From Desulfohalobiaceae bacterium (GTDB lineage Bacteria; Desulfobacterota; Desulfovibrionia; Desulfovibrionales; Desulfothermaceae): 23,000 nucleotides of DNA. Location: the NCBI GenBank assembly GCA_021737525.1, contig JAIPDU010000004.1, positions 1-23,000 of the forward strand. The letters run 5' to 3'. A program made the translations under genes and the position numbers. This document shows, piece after piece, positions 16,801-22,872 of this stretch (positions are counted from its first letter, which is position 1; each line of letters starts with the position of its first letter). The notes under the pieces were generated by a model. That model was not told the DNA's origin. It did not search any database and was given only the letters and a program-made list of their open reading frames with translations.

Positions 16801-16951
16801 GCTCGGTGATGACCACCACCCGCGGGGGCGAGGTGTCCGGGAAGAGATCCACCGGCGTGCGCACGAACCCGATCAGGCCCAGGGCCGCAACCGCCAGGAC
16901 CAGGGCCACCACGGTATAGGGATGCCGCAGGGAAAAACCCGCCGGATTCAT
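13847..16951 (-). CDS. RND-family efflux permease (AcrB/MexF-like)
   Basis: A 1034-residue inner-membrane pump of normal family length. One helix (about 12-30) is followed by a large periplasmic loop with PVDLFPDTSPPRVVV, a block of helices (about 335-500), a second periplasmic loop and a final helix block (about 870-1020). It is powered by proton flow and works as a trimer with the adaptor encoded just upstream; the ATG overlaps the adaptor stop by 4 bases. In the proton relay, TM4 reads GLVVDSSVVVLEN: one aspartate of the AcrB Asp407/Asp408 pair is kept and the other is Ser. TM10 reads IIINNSVLLLDF where AcrB has Lys940. No outer-membrane channel gene is seen nearby. Substrate is unknown. 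The stop codon lies in an octamer repeat. Confidence 0.93.
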   Translation of the reverse strand: MNPAGFSLRHPYTVVALVLAVAALGLIGFVRTPVDLFPDTSPPRVVVITEQPGASAGDIQDKITEIVEKELNTLSGLENIRSTSRDQVSSVTAEFAYSKDPGQAIVDVGNAIARIQAQLPEGAKAPSIYRLSESTSRPLLTLALSPKDQGVKDLADIRLLAENQIRDRLLRLDGVADVDVFGGHRPEVRVRVSRDKLAAHGMGPGEVIAALARQNISAPAGNIYTRDSEYLVRVGGEFADLSGIRELPLRRSDKGLLRVKDVARVELAEQEPRSLYHGNTKEAVALGIIREEGGATVETIERVKSHLPRLEADYPDISLEITQDQQPLIDVNMQGMVRSIAQAVLLTVAVIFLFLADTRAALVAGVSLPLSFLFSIAVLWFTPYTLNMITLTGLIVATGLVVDSSVVVLENIYRHFGDRGGDPEESAKSGTREIALANTAGTMTTVAVLIPIIFIGGYAQRTIGRLSFTISTTLIASLLVSLTLVPLVASKVLTRGGRAQNLLERAAAFADRALEWVRRFYLFLLRAALGWRVVTLLLAAALFVVSVRVVPPLIGGELMPPMDTGIVNVSFDLPATDSLERMETALDRVEGIISEQPGVKTVSSVVGSEPGAIGFGAGGSTAQSALITVHLVDRTRREASIWDIQQEWRERLRRVPGIKSFRVSEFGATPMATTKAPLDVIISGPDPEILDRLADRALDRLEGTPGLVDARRSWHFDEREEVVRVDPALARTYGTSPKEVSEQLQVAVRGVPASRMRLSDYLDIPLRVQYGEKDMQGPGDLAQVYVGSDFGPVPLRSLAEIESRREQPFITREDLRSTVDITGENTGMTIAHVTAKAKKRLEGMEIPGGYSLEFAGTMKDMKQTKTRLRRSLVIGIVLLYLLLLAMFRSFRHPLTIMAAIPLAVAGSLWGLLIFDKPMSMPGNMGMIFLAGIIINNSVLLLDFILQARSEGYDRDSAIERSVSLRLRPIFMTMLSTVVGLSPLAFETAVGLERLSPLAIVAGTGLLVGTFLTMIVVPVVYSGLDSLRDRFSVSR

Positions 16952-18132
16952 CGCACCGCCTCCACCTTTTCCCCGGAGGACAGGCGGGCCCAGCCCAGAA
17001 AGGTGTTCTCCACCACGCTCACCCCCGGATCGATGCCCGAGACAGCGGCGCGGTCACCGTTAGAGCCGAGCACCTCGACCGCACGGGGCTCCAGGCGCCC
17101 CTGCTCCACGGCGAAGACATGTTTTTGTCCCTCCGGCGAGGGGATCAGGCTGGATCGCGGCACCAGGGTCGCGTCGCGCAGAGTGTCCAGGACCACCGAG
17201 AGGGGCACGTACGCCCCGGGTTCCAGGCCCTGCCCGGCGCCGTTCCGCAGCCGGACCTCGGCCCGCATCATCCGGGCCTTGTTCAGGGAGGGGTGCATCA
17301 GGCTGATGGGCGCGCTCCGCTTGTGCCCGTCCACGCTGAAGGTGGCGTTCTGTCCCTGGCTGACGCGGGACAAGTCCTTCTGGGGCACGTCGAAGGCGAG
17401 CTTGAGGCGATCCGTTGTCTGGACCCTGACAAGTGTCCGGGAGGGAGAAGCCATGTCTCCGGGATCGACCCGGCGCTCGGCCACCACCCCGGAGAAGGGG
17501 CTCTTCAGGGTGTAGTACCCCAACTGGGACTCCACTGCCTCCTTCTGCTGTTCAAGGGACCGTATCCTGCTCTGGATAGCCTTGGACTTCTCCCGCGCGC
17601 TCTCCAGATTGCCCCGGACCTCGGCCGCCTTCTGAGCGGTGTTCTCCGCCTCGGAGGGAGAAAGGGAGCCCTTATCCGCCAGGCTCCTGGCCCGCTCGCG
17701 CTCCGCCTGCCAGAACCTCCAGGACTCCTCCAGGGCCCGGATCGTGGCCCGGTTTCCCGAGAGCTCGGCCCGGGCCTCGCTGATGCGGGCCTTGACCTCC
17801 TGCAGGCGGTGCCTCGTCTCAGCGGAATCCAGGCGGAGGAGCACATCCCCCTGGCTCACCGCGTCCCCCTCGTCCACGCAGACCTCCTCCACCTCCGCCT
17901 GGACCCGGGGCGCGACGTCCGCCTCCTTGTCCGGCTCCACAACCGCGAGGTAATCCCGCGTGAGCCGCAGATCGCCCTTCTCGGCCTCGGTCACTGTCAC
18001 CGGCCTGGGATCGCCGCCGTACTTCGGGGCGTTGGCGAGCTCCTGCCGCTTGTTCTGCACCAGAAGGAAGGCCCCGATGATGAGGGCTACAAGCGCAAGC
18101 ATGGGGAGACCGAGGCGCACAAAGCGTCGCAT
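16948..18132 (-). CDS. RND periplasmic adaptor (membrane fusion protein)
   Basis: A 394-residue HlyD/AcrA-type adaptor. ATG 18132 is preferred over a TTG two codons earlier because AGGAG lies 7 bases before it. A single N-terminal membrane segment (about 8-26) is followed by a half-lipoyl strand set with VEEVCVDEGDAVSQGDVLL and a long alpha-hairpin coiled coil rich in Glu, Arg and Ala (about 100-210). The second lipoyl half is YYTLKSPFSGVVAERRVDPG, followed by beta-barrel and membrane-proximal domains. It links the RND permease to an outer-membrane channel. It starts 22 bases after the flavodiiron gene and overlaps the permease start by 4 bases, so the three genes look co-transcribed. Confidence 0.92.
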   Translation of the reverse strand: MRRFVRLGLPMLALVALIIGAFLLVQNKRQELANAPKYGGDPRPVTVTEAEKGDLRLTRDYLAVVEPDKEADVAPRVQAEVEEVCVDEGDAVSQGDVLLRLDSAETRHRLQEVKARISEARAELSGNRATIRALEESWRFWQAERERARSLADKGSLSPSEAENTAQKAAEVRGNLESAREKSKAIQSRIRSLEQQKEAVESQLGYYTLKSPFSGVVAERRVDPGDMASPSRTLVRVQTTDRLKLAFDVPQKDLSRVSQGQNATFSVDGHKRSAPISLMHPSLNKARMMRAEVRLRNGAGQGLEPGAYVPLSVVLDTLRDATLVPRSSLIPSPEGQKHVFAVEQGRLEPRAVEVLGSNGDRAAVSGIDPGVSVVENTFLGWARLSSGEKVEAVR

Positions 18133-18154
18133 GGACAAGCTCCTTCTTCCGGGA

Positions 18155-19333
18155 TCAGGAAAAGCCCTGTTCCCTGTGCTTGGAGGCGATGGAATCCGCC
18201 ATGCCCTCCAGGGCCTTCAGGGTTTCCTTATCCGGCATGCCCTTGCAAAAGACGGGATCCAGAATCTCCGCCTTGATGTTGGAGAGCATGCCGGTCAGGG
18301 TCTGCACGGTCTTCCCGCCCCAGCCGTAGGAGCCGATGATGGAGAGGAAGGCGGGCCTGGGGCGCAGGGCGTTGGCCAGGAAGGCACAGTTCGCGGCATA
18401 GGGATGGGGGCCGGCGTGGATCGTGGGCGTGCCCAGAACCACGGTGCCGGCATCCACGAGCGTGGTGGCCAGCTTGCCGATATCGGTCACGGTCAGGTCG
18501 AAGGGCTCCACGGATACGCCCCGCTCCACGAGGCAGGCAACGAGATGGTCCACCATGTACTTGGTGCTGCCGTGCATGGAAACATGGGGCAGGACCACCG
18601 TGTTGCGGGGAGTGCCGCTCACCCACTCCTGATAGGCGTCCATGATGAAGGAGGGGTCGGGATGGATCTGCCCGTGGCTGGGGGCGATCATATCAATGTC
18701 CAGAGGGCTCAGCTTGTTCAGGTTCTTTTCGATTTGGCTCCGGAAGGGCATCATGATCTCGGCGAAATAGCGCTTGGCCGCCTCGTACACCCGGCAGCGA
18801 TCCGTGACGAAGAGATCGCCGCTCGCCAAGTGGGCCCCGAAGAAGTCGCAGGAAAACAGGATCCGGTCCTCCTCGAGGTAGCTGACCATGGTTTCCGGCC
18901 AGTGGACCCAGGGGGTGTGCAAGAACTGCAGCGTCCTGCCCCCCAGGGAGACGGACTCCCCGTCCTCCACCGGCAGAAAGGATTCCTCCGGCAGGCTCAA
19001 CAGGTCCATGAGCATCCCCTTGGCCTTGGGGGTGCAGACCACCTGGGCGGAGGGATATCGCTCCAGCACCAGGGATAGCGAGCCGGAATGATCCTGTTCC
19101 GCGTGGTGGGAGACGATATAGTCGATTCCGGAGACCCCGCTCAGCTTGTCCAGCAGCTCGTCAGCCATGTCCGGGTCCACGGTGTCCAGCAGGGCGGTCT
19201 TGTCCTCGCCCCGGACCAGATACGCGTTGTAGGAGGTCCCGTCCGGAAGCGGGATCAGGGAGTCGAACAGGCGGCGATCCCAGTCCACTGCCCCGACCCA
19301 GTCGATTCCGTCTTTGATGCGTCTTGCCTTCAT
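18155..19333 (-). CDS. Flavodiiron protein (oxygen / nitric oxide reductase family, class A)
   Basis: A 392-residue two-domain protein. The N-terminal metallo-beta-lactamase-like part keeps all expected diiron ligands: His77, Glu79 and Asp81 in HHAEQDHSG, His144, Asp163 and His220. The C-terminal part is flavodoxin-like, with an FMN phosphate loop at SMHGSTKYM (about 252-260) and a second flavin loop SYGWGGKT. Family members reduce O2 to water and/or NO to N2O in the cytoplasm, fed by rubredoxin or similar donors. No fused rubredoxin is present. AGGAG lies 8 bases before the ATG. It is the first gene of an apparent operon with the RND adaptor and pump, and a palindromic FNR-type site lies about 130 bases upstream. 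Confidence 0.94.
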   Translation of the reverse strand: MKARRIKDGIDWVGAVDWDRRLFDSLIPLPDGTSYNAYLVRGEDKTALLDTVDPDMADELLDKLSGVSGIDYIVSHHAEQDHSGSLSLVLERYPSAQVVCTPKAKGMLMDLLSLPEESFLPVEDGESVSLGGRTLQFLHTPWVHWPETMVSYLEEDRILFSCDFFGAHLASGDLFVTDRCRVYEAAKRYFAEIMMPFRSQIEKNLNKLSPLDIDMIAPSHGQIHPDPSFIMDAYQEWVSGTPRNTVVLPHVSMHGSTKYMVDHLVACLVERGVSVEPFDLTVTDIGKLATTLVDAGTVVLGTPTIHAGPHPYAANCAFLANALRPRPAFLSIIGSYGWGGKTVQTLTGMLSNIKAEILDPVFCKGMPDKETLKALEGMADSIASKHREQGFS

Positions 19334-19463
19334 GATGTATACTCCTTGGTGTATGCTCCCCGCCTCTCCGGGCGGAGAATGGCTAATCCGTGCCGGATCG
19401 GCTCACCGGCACCTACCCGCGAGCCAACTGATACAAAACTATGCGTTTACTCTCGTATATTCT

Positions 19464-19477
19464 TTGACCTAGATCAA
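19464..19477. promoter_or_regulatory. FNR/CRP-family operator (TTGAC-N4-ATCAA)
   Basis: TTGACCTAGATCAA is a near match to the FNR-type consensus TTGAT-N4-ATCAA and is almost palindromic. If the site were centred at -41.5, the rightward -10 position would read TATGGT at 19500-19505 and the leftward one TAGTTT at 19441-19436. Either or both divergent genes could be controlled. A second site with nearly identical sequence occurs at 21816. The regulator itself is not in this window. Confidence 0.7.
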
Positions 19478-19624
19478 TACGTTATCCCTGCGGAAAAGGT
19501 ATGGTTTTTGTAAATATTCACCATGTGAGCAACTCTGCGGTTCTCTTCTATTTGGCGCTGGCGACTTCGTCGCACATCCCAGTGAAACCAGCTACGCTGA
19601 GACTACGTCTGTTCCACGGGACAG

Positions 19625-19687
19625 GCGGGCGGCCTTCGGCCGCACGCGGTGAAGAGTTTTGAACCGCCCGCTCCCTACTGATTTTTT
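19625..19687 (+). terminator. Possible leader stem-loop upstream of the CBS gene
   Basis: GCGGGCGG (19625-19632) can pair with CCGCCCGC (19664-19671), enclosing a smaller GCGGCC-TTC-GGCCGC hairpin. Six T residues follow at 19682-19687. The spacing of the T-run from the stem (10 bases) is long for a terminator. It could be an attenuator or simply a palindromic repeat in the leader. Confidence 0.3.
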
Positions 19688-19736
19688 CTATAGAGCCCCT
19701 TCACATTTCGCTGAACCCGAAAGCAAGGACGATCCC

Positions 19737-20375
19737 ATGAGGGACAATTCATCCCACGGCCCCTCCAACCGGGGGCTGGACCCCAGGAATCTATCCGACG
19801 AGGACATCCTCCAGGCCATGAAACAGATCTCCGGGTATCTGGATATCACCCCCGGAGACTTCAAGGAGGTCTATGGCGTGGCCTACAGCCATGCCAGCAA
19901 ACGCCTGCTCTCCACTCCGGCCAGCGAGATCATGACCCGGGAGGTACATTTCGTGCGCCAGGATCAGCCGGTGCTTGACGTCGCCGACCTCATGGCCCGT
20001 ACCGAGGTCGCCGGGATTCCGGTGCTGGACCGAGAGGATCATGTGGTTGGCGTAATCTCGGAAAAGGATTTCATGCGCCGCATGAGCGGTACGGACCAGA
20101 CCTTCATGGGCCTGGTCGCCTCCTGCATGAGCAGCAAGGGCTGTCCCGCCCTGACCATCAAGGGCCAGACAGCAGCGGACATCATGTCCGCGCCTGCGAT
20201 AACCGTCGTCCCGGACACCCCGATCCGGGAGATCTTTGCCCTGATGCGGGAGAAACGGATCAACCGGGTTCCGGTCACCGAGGAGGACCGCCTGGCCGGC
20301 CTGGTCTCCAGGGACGACGTGCTCGCGGCCCTGGCCTCCTTCCCCGTGGATTTCAGTCCGGAAGGGAGAGAATGA
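19737..20375 (+). CDS. CBS-domain pair protein
   Basis: A 212-residue cytoplasmic protein with two CBS motifs. The first spans about 62-118 (ASEIMTREVHFVRQDQPVLD to VVGVISEKDFMRR) and the second about 147-205 (AADIMSAPAITVVPDTPIRE to LAGLVSRDDVLAAL). A paired CBS (Bateman) module usually binds adenine nucleotides and senses energy state. The first 60 residues are polar and unassigned. ATG 19737 is chosen because AAGGA lies 7 bases upstream; a TTG far upstream would extend the frame without a ribosome site. The stop is one base before the HPP start, so the CBS protein probably controls, or is co-expressed with, that membrane protein; some family members carry both domains fused. Confidence 0.9.
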   Translation: MRDNSSHGPSNRGLDPRNLSDEDILQAMKQISGYLDITPGDFKEVYGVAYSHASKRLLSTPASEIMTREVHFVRQDQPVLDVADLMARTEVAGIPVLDREDHVVGVISEKDFMRRMSGTDQTFMGLVASCMSSKGCPALTIKGQTAADIMSAPAITVVPDTPIREIFALMREKRINRVPVTEEDRLAGLVSRDDVLAALASFPVDFSPEGRE

Positions 20376-20376
20376 T

Positions 20377-20913
20377 ATGGCCTACTGGCGGAAAATGCGC
20401 GGCACGACCACCAGCCCGCCCCGGGTGAGCCTCTCCGAGGTCCTCTGGTCCTGGATCGGGGCCTTTCTGGGCATAGCCGCCGTGGCCTGGATCCACGCCA
20501 GAATGCTGGCCCAATCCGATCTGGTCATGATCATCGGCTCCTTCGGGGCCTCCGCTGTGCTGATCTACGGGGCCATCCGCAGTCCCCTGGCCCAGCCCAG
20601 AAACCTCGTGGGCGGACACGTCATTTCCGCGCTGATCGGGGTGGCCTGCTTCCAGATCCTGGGCGCCTCCATCTGGCTGGTCGCGGCGGTTGCCGTGGCC
20701 ACGGCGATCGCGGTCATGCACCTGACCAAGACCCTGCACCCCCCGGGCGGGGCGACCGCCCTGATCGCGGTCATCGGAAGCGAGAGCATCCACGGTCTGG
20801 GCTACCTCTACGCCCTCATCCCCGCGGGCACCGGGGCGCTGATCATGCTCGTCGTCGCCCTTCTGGTGAACAACATCCCTCACATCCGGCACTATCCCGA
20901 GTTCTGGCTTTAG
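20377..20913 (+). CDS. HPP family integral membrane protein
   Basis: A 178-residue protein with about five hydrophobic segments and the family-naming motif LHPPGGATAL (120-129). The other conserved blocks are GSFGASAVL (54-62) and PRNLVGGHVISALIG (74-88). HPP proteins (PF04982) are membrane proteins; plant and cyanobacterial relatives have been reported to move nitrite, while bacterial function is mostly untested. GGGAG lies before the ATG, which starts one base after the CBS-protein stop. With a flavodiiron protein and an HAO-like cytochrome nearby, nitrite or another nitrogen oxide is a reasonable candidate substrate, but this is inference. Confidence 0.92.
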   Translation: MAYWRKMRGTTTSPPRVSLSEVLWSWIGAFLGIAAVAWIHARMLAQSDLVMIIGSFGASAVLIYGAIRSPLAQPRNLVGGHVISALIGVACFQILGASIWLVAAVAVATAIAVMHLTKTLHPPGGATALIAVIGSESIHGLGYLYALIPAGTGALIMLVVALLVNNIPHIRHYPEFWL

Positions 20914-20969
20914 GGGGCCAGCTGAAGCCGCCCTGCACGGAGGAAGGCAGGGTGGGGAGGCCATGAGCC

Positions 20970-21323
20970 ATGGATATCCGTACCAAGCGGATCTACGAAC
21001 CCGTGAGCGAAGAGGACGGCCACCGCGTCCTAGTGGACCGCGTCTGGCCCAGAGGGATATCCAAGGAGAAGGCCCGCATCGACTCCTGGCTCAAGGAGCT
21101 CGCTCCTTCCAAAGAGCTGCGACAATGGTTCGGGCACGATCCGGACAAGTGGGAAGAATTCCGCAAGCGCTATTTCCAGGAGCTGGCGAAACACCGGGAG
21201 CAGCTGGACCGGCTCGCGGAAATGGCCCGGAACGGTCCGCTGACCCTTGTGTACAGCTCCAGGGAGACCCGCTACAACAACGCCGTGGCCCTCAAGTCCT
21301 ATCTGGAGTCCGAAGCCGGCTAG
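20970..21323 (+). CDS. DUF488 (YeaO-like) family protein
   Basis: A 117-residue protein beginning MDIRTKRIYEPVSEEDG. It has the family hallmark VLVDRVWPRGISKEKA (about 20-35), then WLKELAPSKELRQWFGHDP, and a closing LTLVYSSRETRYNNAVAL. This is a typical full-length DUF488/YeaO-like member. The biochemical role is unknown. GGGGAGG lies 9 bases before the ATG. An ATG 7 bases earlier is out of frame. The gene follows HPP by 56 bases and may be co-transcribed. Its TAG stop is also the left edge of the second dispersed repeat. Confidence 0.9.
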   Translation: MDIRTKRIYEPVSEEDGHRVLVDRVWPRGISKEKARIDSWLKELAPSKELRQWFGHDPDKWEEFRKRYFQELAKHREQLDRLAEMARNGPLTLVYSSRETRYNNAVALKSYLESEAG

Positions 21324-21352
21324 GCCTGCCCTTTACCCACATCCGGCACTCA

Positions 21353-21382
21353 TCCGGCACTCACGGCGCTGTGAGTGCCGGA
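21353..21382. repeat. Perfect 12-bp-arm hairpin in the left part of MITE copy 2
   Basis: TCCGGCACTCAC (21353-21364) pairs with GTGAGTGCCGGA (21371-21382) over a six-base loop. The left arm overlaps the second of two tandem 11-base units (21341-21351 and 21352-21362). It lies 30 bases after the DUF488 stop and could act as a transcript end, but no T-run follows on either strand. Confidence 0.8.
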
Positions 21383-21470
21383 CCATTATACATAACCCGA
21401 GAAGATGAAACCTTCGTGTATTCTCCTTTACGGCTTTTTTACCACAGAGATCCCAGAGACCACAGAGAAA

Positions 21471-21527
21471 TGAAAGCTTGAAACGCTGGATGCCATCGGC
21501 GAGCCTTCGGACATTGAAATTGATCAG
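21471..21527 (-). pseudogene. GxxExxY-type C-terminal remnant in repeat copy 2
   Basis: The same 18-codon tail LINFNVRRLADGIQRFKL as in copy 1 is encoded leftward and is base-identical over most of its length. The stop codon has been lost here: the frame continues into the CTCTGTG repeat and beyond. Identity of this small segment in both copies while flanks differ may reflect recent common origin more than selection. Confidence 0.55.
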
Positions 21528-21577
21528 AAGTTCCGTTCCTCTGTGCTCTCTGTGTTCTCTGTGGTGAGTATCTGACA

Positions 21578-21617
21578 TTAACCCTGCACCCACTCTACAG
21601 AGTGGGTGCAGGGTTAA
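21578..21617. repeat. Palindromic insertion with TTAA duplication inside MITE copy 2
   Basis: CCCTGCACCCACTCT (21582-21596) and AGAGTGGGTGCAGGG (21599-21613) are perfect complements separated by two bases, flanked on both sides by TTAA (21578-21581 and 21614-21617). Copy 1 has a single TTAA at the same place and lacks the 32-base palindrome, so the difference is exactly palindrome plus one TTAA. Confidence 0.92.
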
Positions 21618-21815
21618 CTCGAAACGATTGCTTTTTCCTTTATTCTCTATTTGTGGGTAAAGGGAAGGCCTAGTCAACCGTCAGTCCGCAAACAAACCCA
21701 ATGATCGTGAGTAATCGACCCTATCCAGCACCCTCTTCCCGCGACCTCCTCCAACCTCAAAGAGAAATCAGCCCGCGACGCCGATCAAGCCTTCCCTACC
21801 ATTCTCCTTGGATCT

Positions 21816-21829
21816 TTGACATAGATCAA
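21816..21829. promoter_or_regulatory. FNR/CRP-family operator (TTGAC-N4-ATCAA), second site
   Basis: TTGACATAGATCAA differs from the 19464 site by one base within the 14-base word; the surrounding TCTTTGAC-TAGATCAAT context is also shared. It lies 73 bases before the ATG of the secreted DUF6448 protein, a suitable distance for activation or repression of that gene. No clear -10 element is aligned with a -41.5 placement, so the mode of action is open. Confidence 0.68.
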
Positions 21830-21901
21830 TGCCCGGACACTCTTTCACTGACAAGGTGATAACCATATTCGGAAATGAAAAAACAAGGAGAAGAAGCAAC
21901 C

Positions 21902-22495
21902 ATGCGGACAAAGCCATTTATCCTCACCATCGCGTCCCTGGTATTTGCCGGTCTTGTCTGGGCCTCGGCGGCCTCGGCCCATTGCGACTCCCTGGACGGC
22001 CCGGTGGCCAAGGCCGCTGTAAAGAGCCTCAAAACCGGCGACTTCTCCCATGTCCAGATCTGGGTGGGCCAGGAGCAGGAACAAGAGCTACGCGACGCCT
22101 ACCAAAGGGCCAAGCCCGCCTTCGAGAAGGGGGAGTCCGCCCGGAAACTGGCCAGGCGCTACTTCATCGAATCCGCGATCAGGCTCCACCGCACAGCTGA
22201 AAACCAGCCCTATACCGGGGTCAAGCCCGCGGACACCCCCCTCCCGGAGGATGTGGAAGCCGCGGAAAAGGCCCTGAAAACGGGGGATATCGATCCCGCC
22301 CTGGACATTCTCAACCAGGCAATGCGGGACGAGGTGAGCCATTGGTTCCAAAAAGCCCTTGAGGCGCGACAGGACAAGAATAAGAGCGTGGAAGCTGGCA
22401 GGGAATGGACCGACGCCTATGTGAAGTACGTGATCTATGTCCACAAGCTCTACAAGACCATCAAGGCCGGACCTCCCCACGGAGTGGGCGAATAG
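21902..22495 (+). CDS. Secreted DUF6448-like protein
   Basis: A 197-residue exported protein. ATG 21902 is chosen because it gives a clean signal peptide (MRTKPF, hydrophobic core, cleavage after ASAASA, about residue 26) and has AAGGAG 11 bases upstream; an ATG at 21875 adds nine polar residues with no ribosome site. The mature part starts HCDSLDGPVAKAA and continues with ARRYFIESAIRLHR, NQPYTGVKPAD and SVEAGREWTDAYVKYVIYVH. This resembles the family I know as DUF6448, helical periplasmic proteins of unknown function often found in anaerobes. His27, Cys28 and Asp29 at the mature N-terminus could bind a metal, but that is speculation. A palindromic FNR-type site lies upstream. Confidence 0.78.
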   Translation: MRTKPFILTIASLVFAGLVWASAASAHCDSLDGPVAKAAVKSLKTGDFSHVQIWVGQEQEQELRDAYQRAKPAFEKGESARKLARRYFIESAIRLHRTAENQPYTGVKPADTPLPEDVEAAEKALKTGDIDPALDILNQAMRDEVSHWFQKALEARQDKNKSVEAGREWTDAYVKYVIYVHKLYKTIKAGPPHGVGE

Positions 22496-22872
22496 GAAAC
22501 AAAGAACTCCGGAGTATCACGCGTGATGGATCAATCAGCTTCCTAGTGCCGAGATGGTAAGCGAGCCGCTATGCAAACGCGCACCCTCCGCCTCTCGGCG
22601 CTGGGTTTTCCATTTTCAGCTATTTTCGTGTTATCGTAACAGTGTTCACGAACCGCAAAGCGCTTCCAAACCGTCCTCAGGGAAAGACGAGACCTTTCCC
22701 GAAAGCGGTGGGAATCTCGCAATCCGCCTCCCCACTCCGGAACCGCTCCTTCGCCTTCTCCGTTCCCTCCAGCAGCGACGGAGGCAAAGCCGACCGCGAG
22801 CCCTTGGACACCCATCACCCACAGAGGTGATCGGATCAAACCCATAACCCTTTCCCCAAGGCAGGAGGTGTT
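22496..22872. other. Non-coding gap before the flavoprotein gene
   Basis: This 377-base stretch has no credible gene. It holds a 12-base perfect palindrome ATCACGCGTGAT (22516-22527), preceded by CTCCGGAG. Around 22625-22652 there is a GTTA-TCG-TAAC palindrome nested between TTCGTG and CACGAA, which could be an operator for the downstream gene. No T-tailed terminator follows the DUF6448 gene. Confidence 0.45.

Larger units (their letters stand above)
19334..19736. other. Divergent regulatory region between flavodiiron and CBS-protein genes
   Basis: This 403-base gap separates the leftward flavodiiron operon from the rightward CBS/HPP genes, so it must carry promoters for both. It contains the FNR-type palindrome at 19464-19477, a 7-bp hairpin (GTGCCGG with CCGGCAC near 19390-19413), short hairpins at 19561-19573 and 19628-19642, and the stem-loop listed separately at 19625-19687. 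No coding frame is convincing. The CBS gene would have a leader of some 220 bases if its promoter overlaps the palindrome. Confidence 0.6.
21321..21672. mobile_element. MITE-like element, copy 2 (complete, 19-bp terminal inverted repeats)
   Basis: The ends GGCCTGCCCTTTACCCACA (21323-21341) and TGTGGGTAAAGGGAAGGCC (21652-21670) are inverted repeats with one mismatch. Each is flanked outside by TA (21321-21322 and 21671-21672), and removing one TA plus the element restores CTAG. The body is about 348 bases with no transposase. Positions 21383-21672 match copy 1 at 6197-6450 apart from about 12 substitutions and a 36-base extra segment. The left 40 bases carry two tandem ATCCGGCACTC units and a hairpin absent from copy 1. 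A TA duplication at CTAG is typical of IS630/Tc1-mariner-type movement, which would have to be supplied from elsewhere. A long leftward open frame across this region is a by-product of the repeat. Confidence 0.82.

Noticed and set aside
21333..21677. Minus-strand frame of 114 codons across MITE copy 2
   Set aside because: It is produced by the repeat: it reads through CACAGAG units, the inserted palindrome and the captured GxxExxY tail. The matching frame in copy 1 stops after the tail.
22543..22845. Opposing open frames of about 100 codons upstream of the flavoprotein
   Set aside because: Both strands are open over the same bases with biased composition, no ribosome sites and no recognised family.
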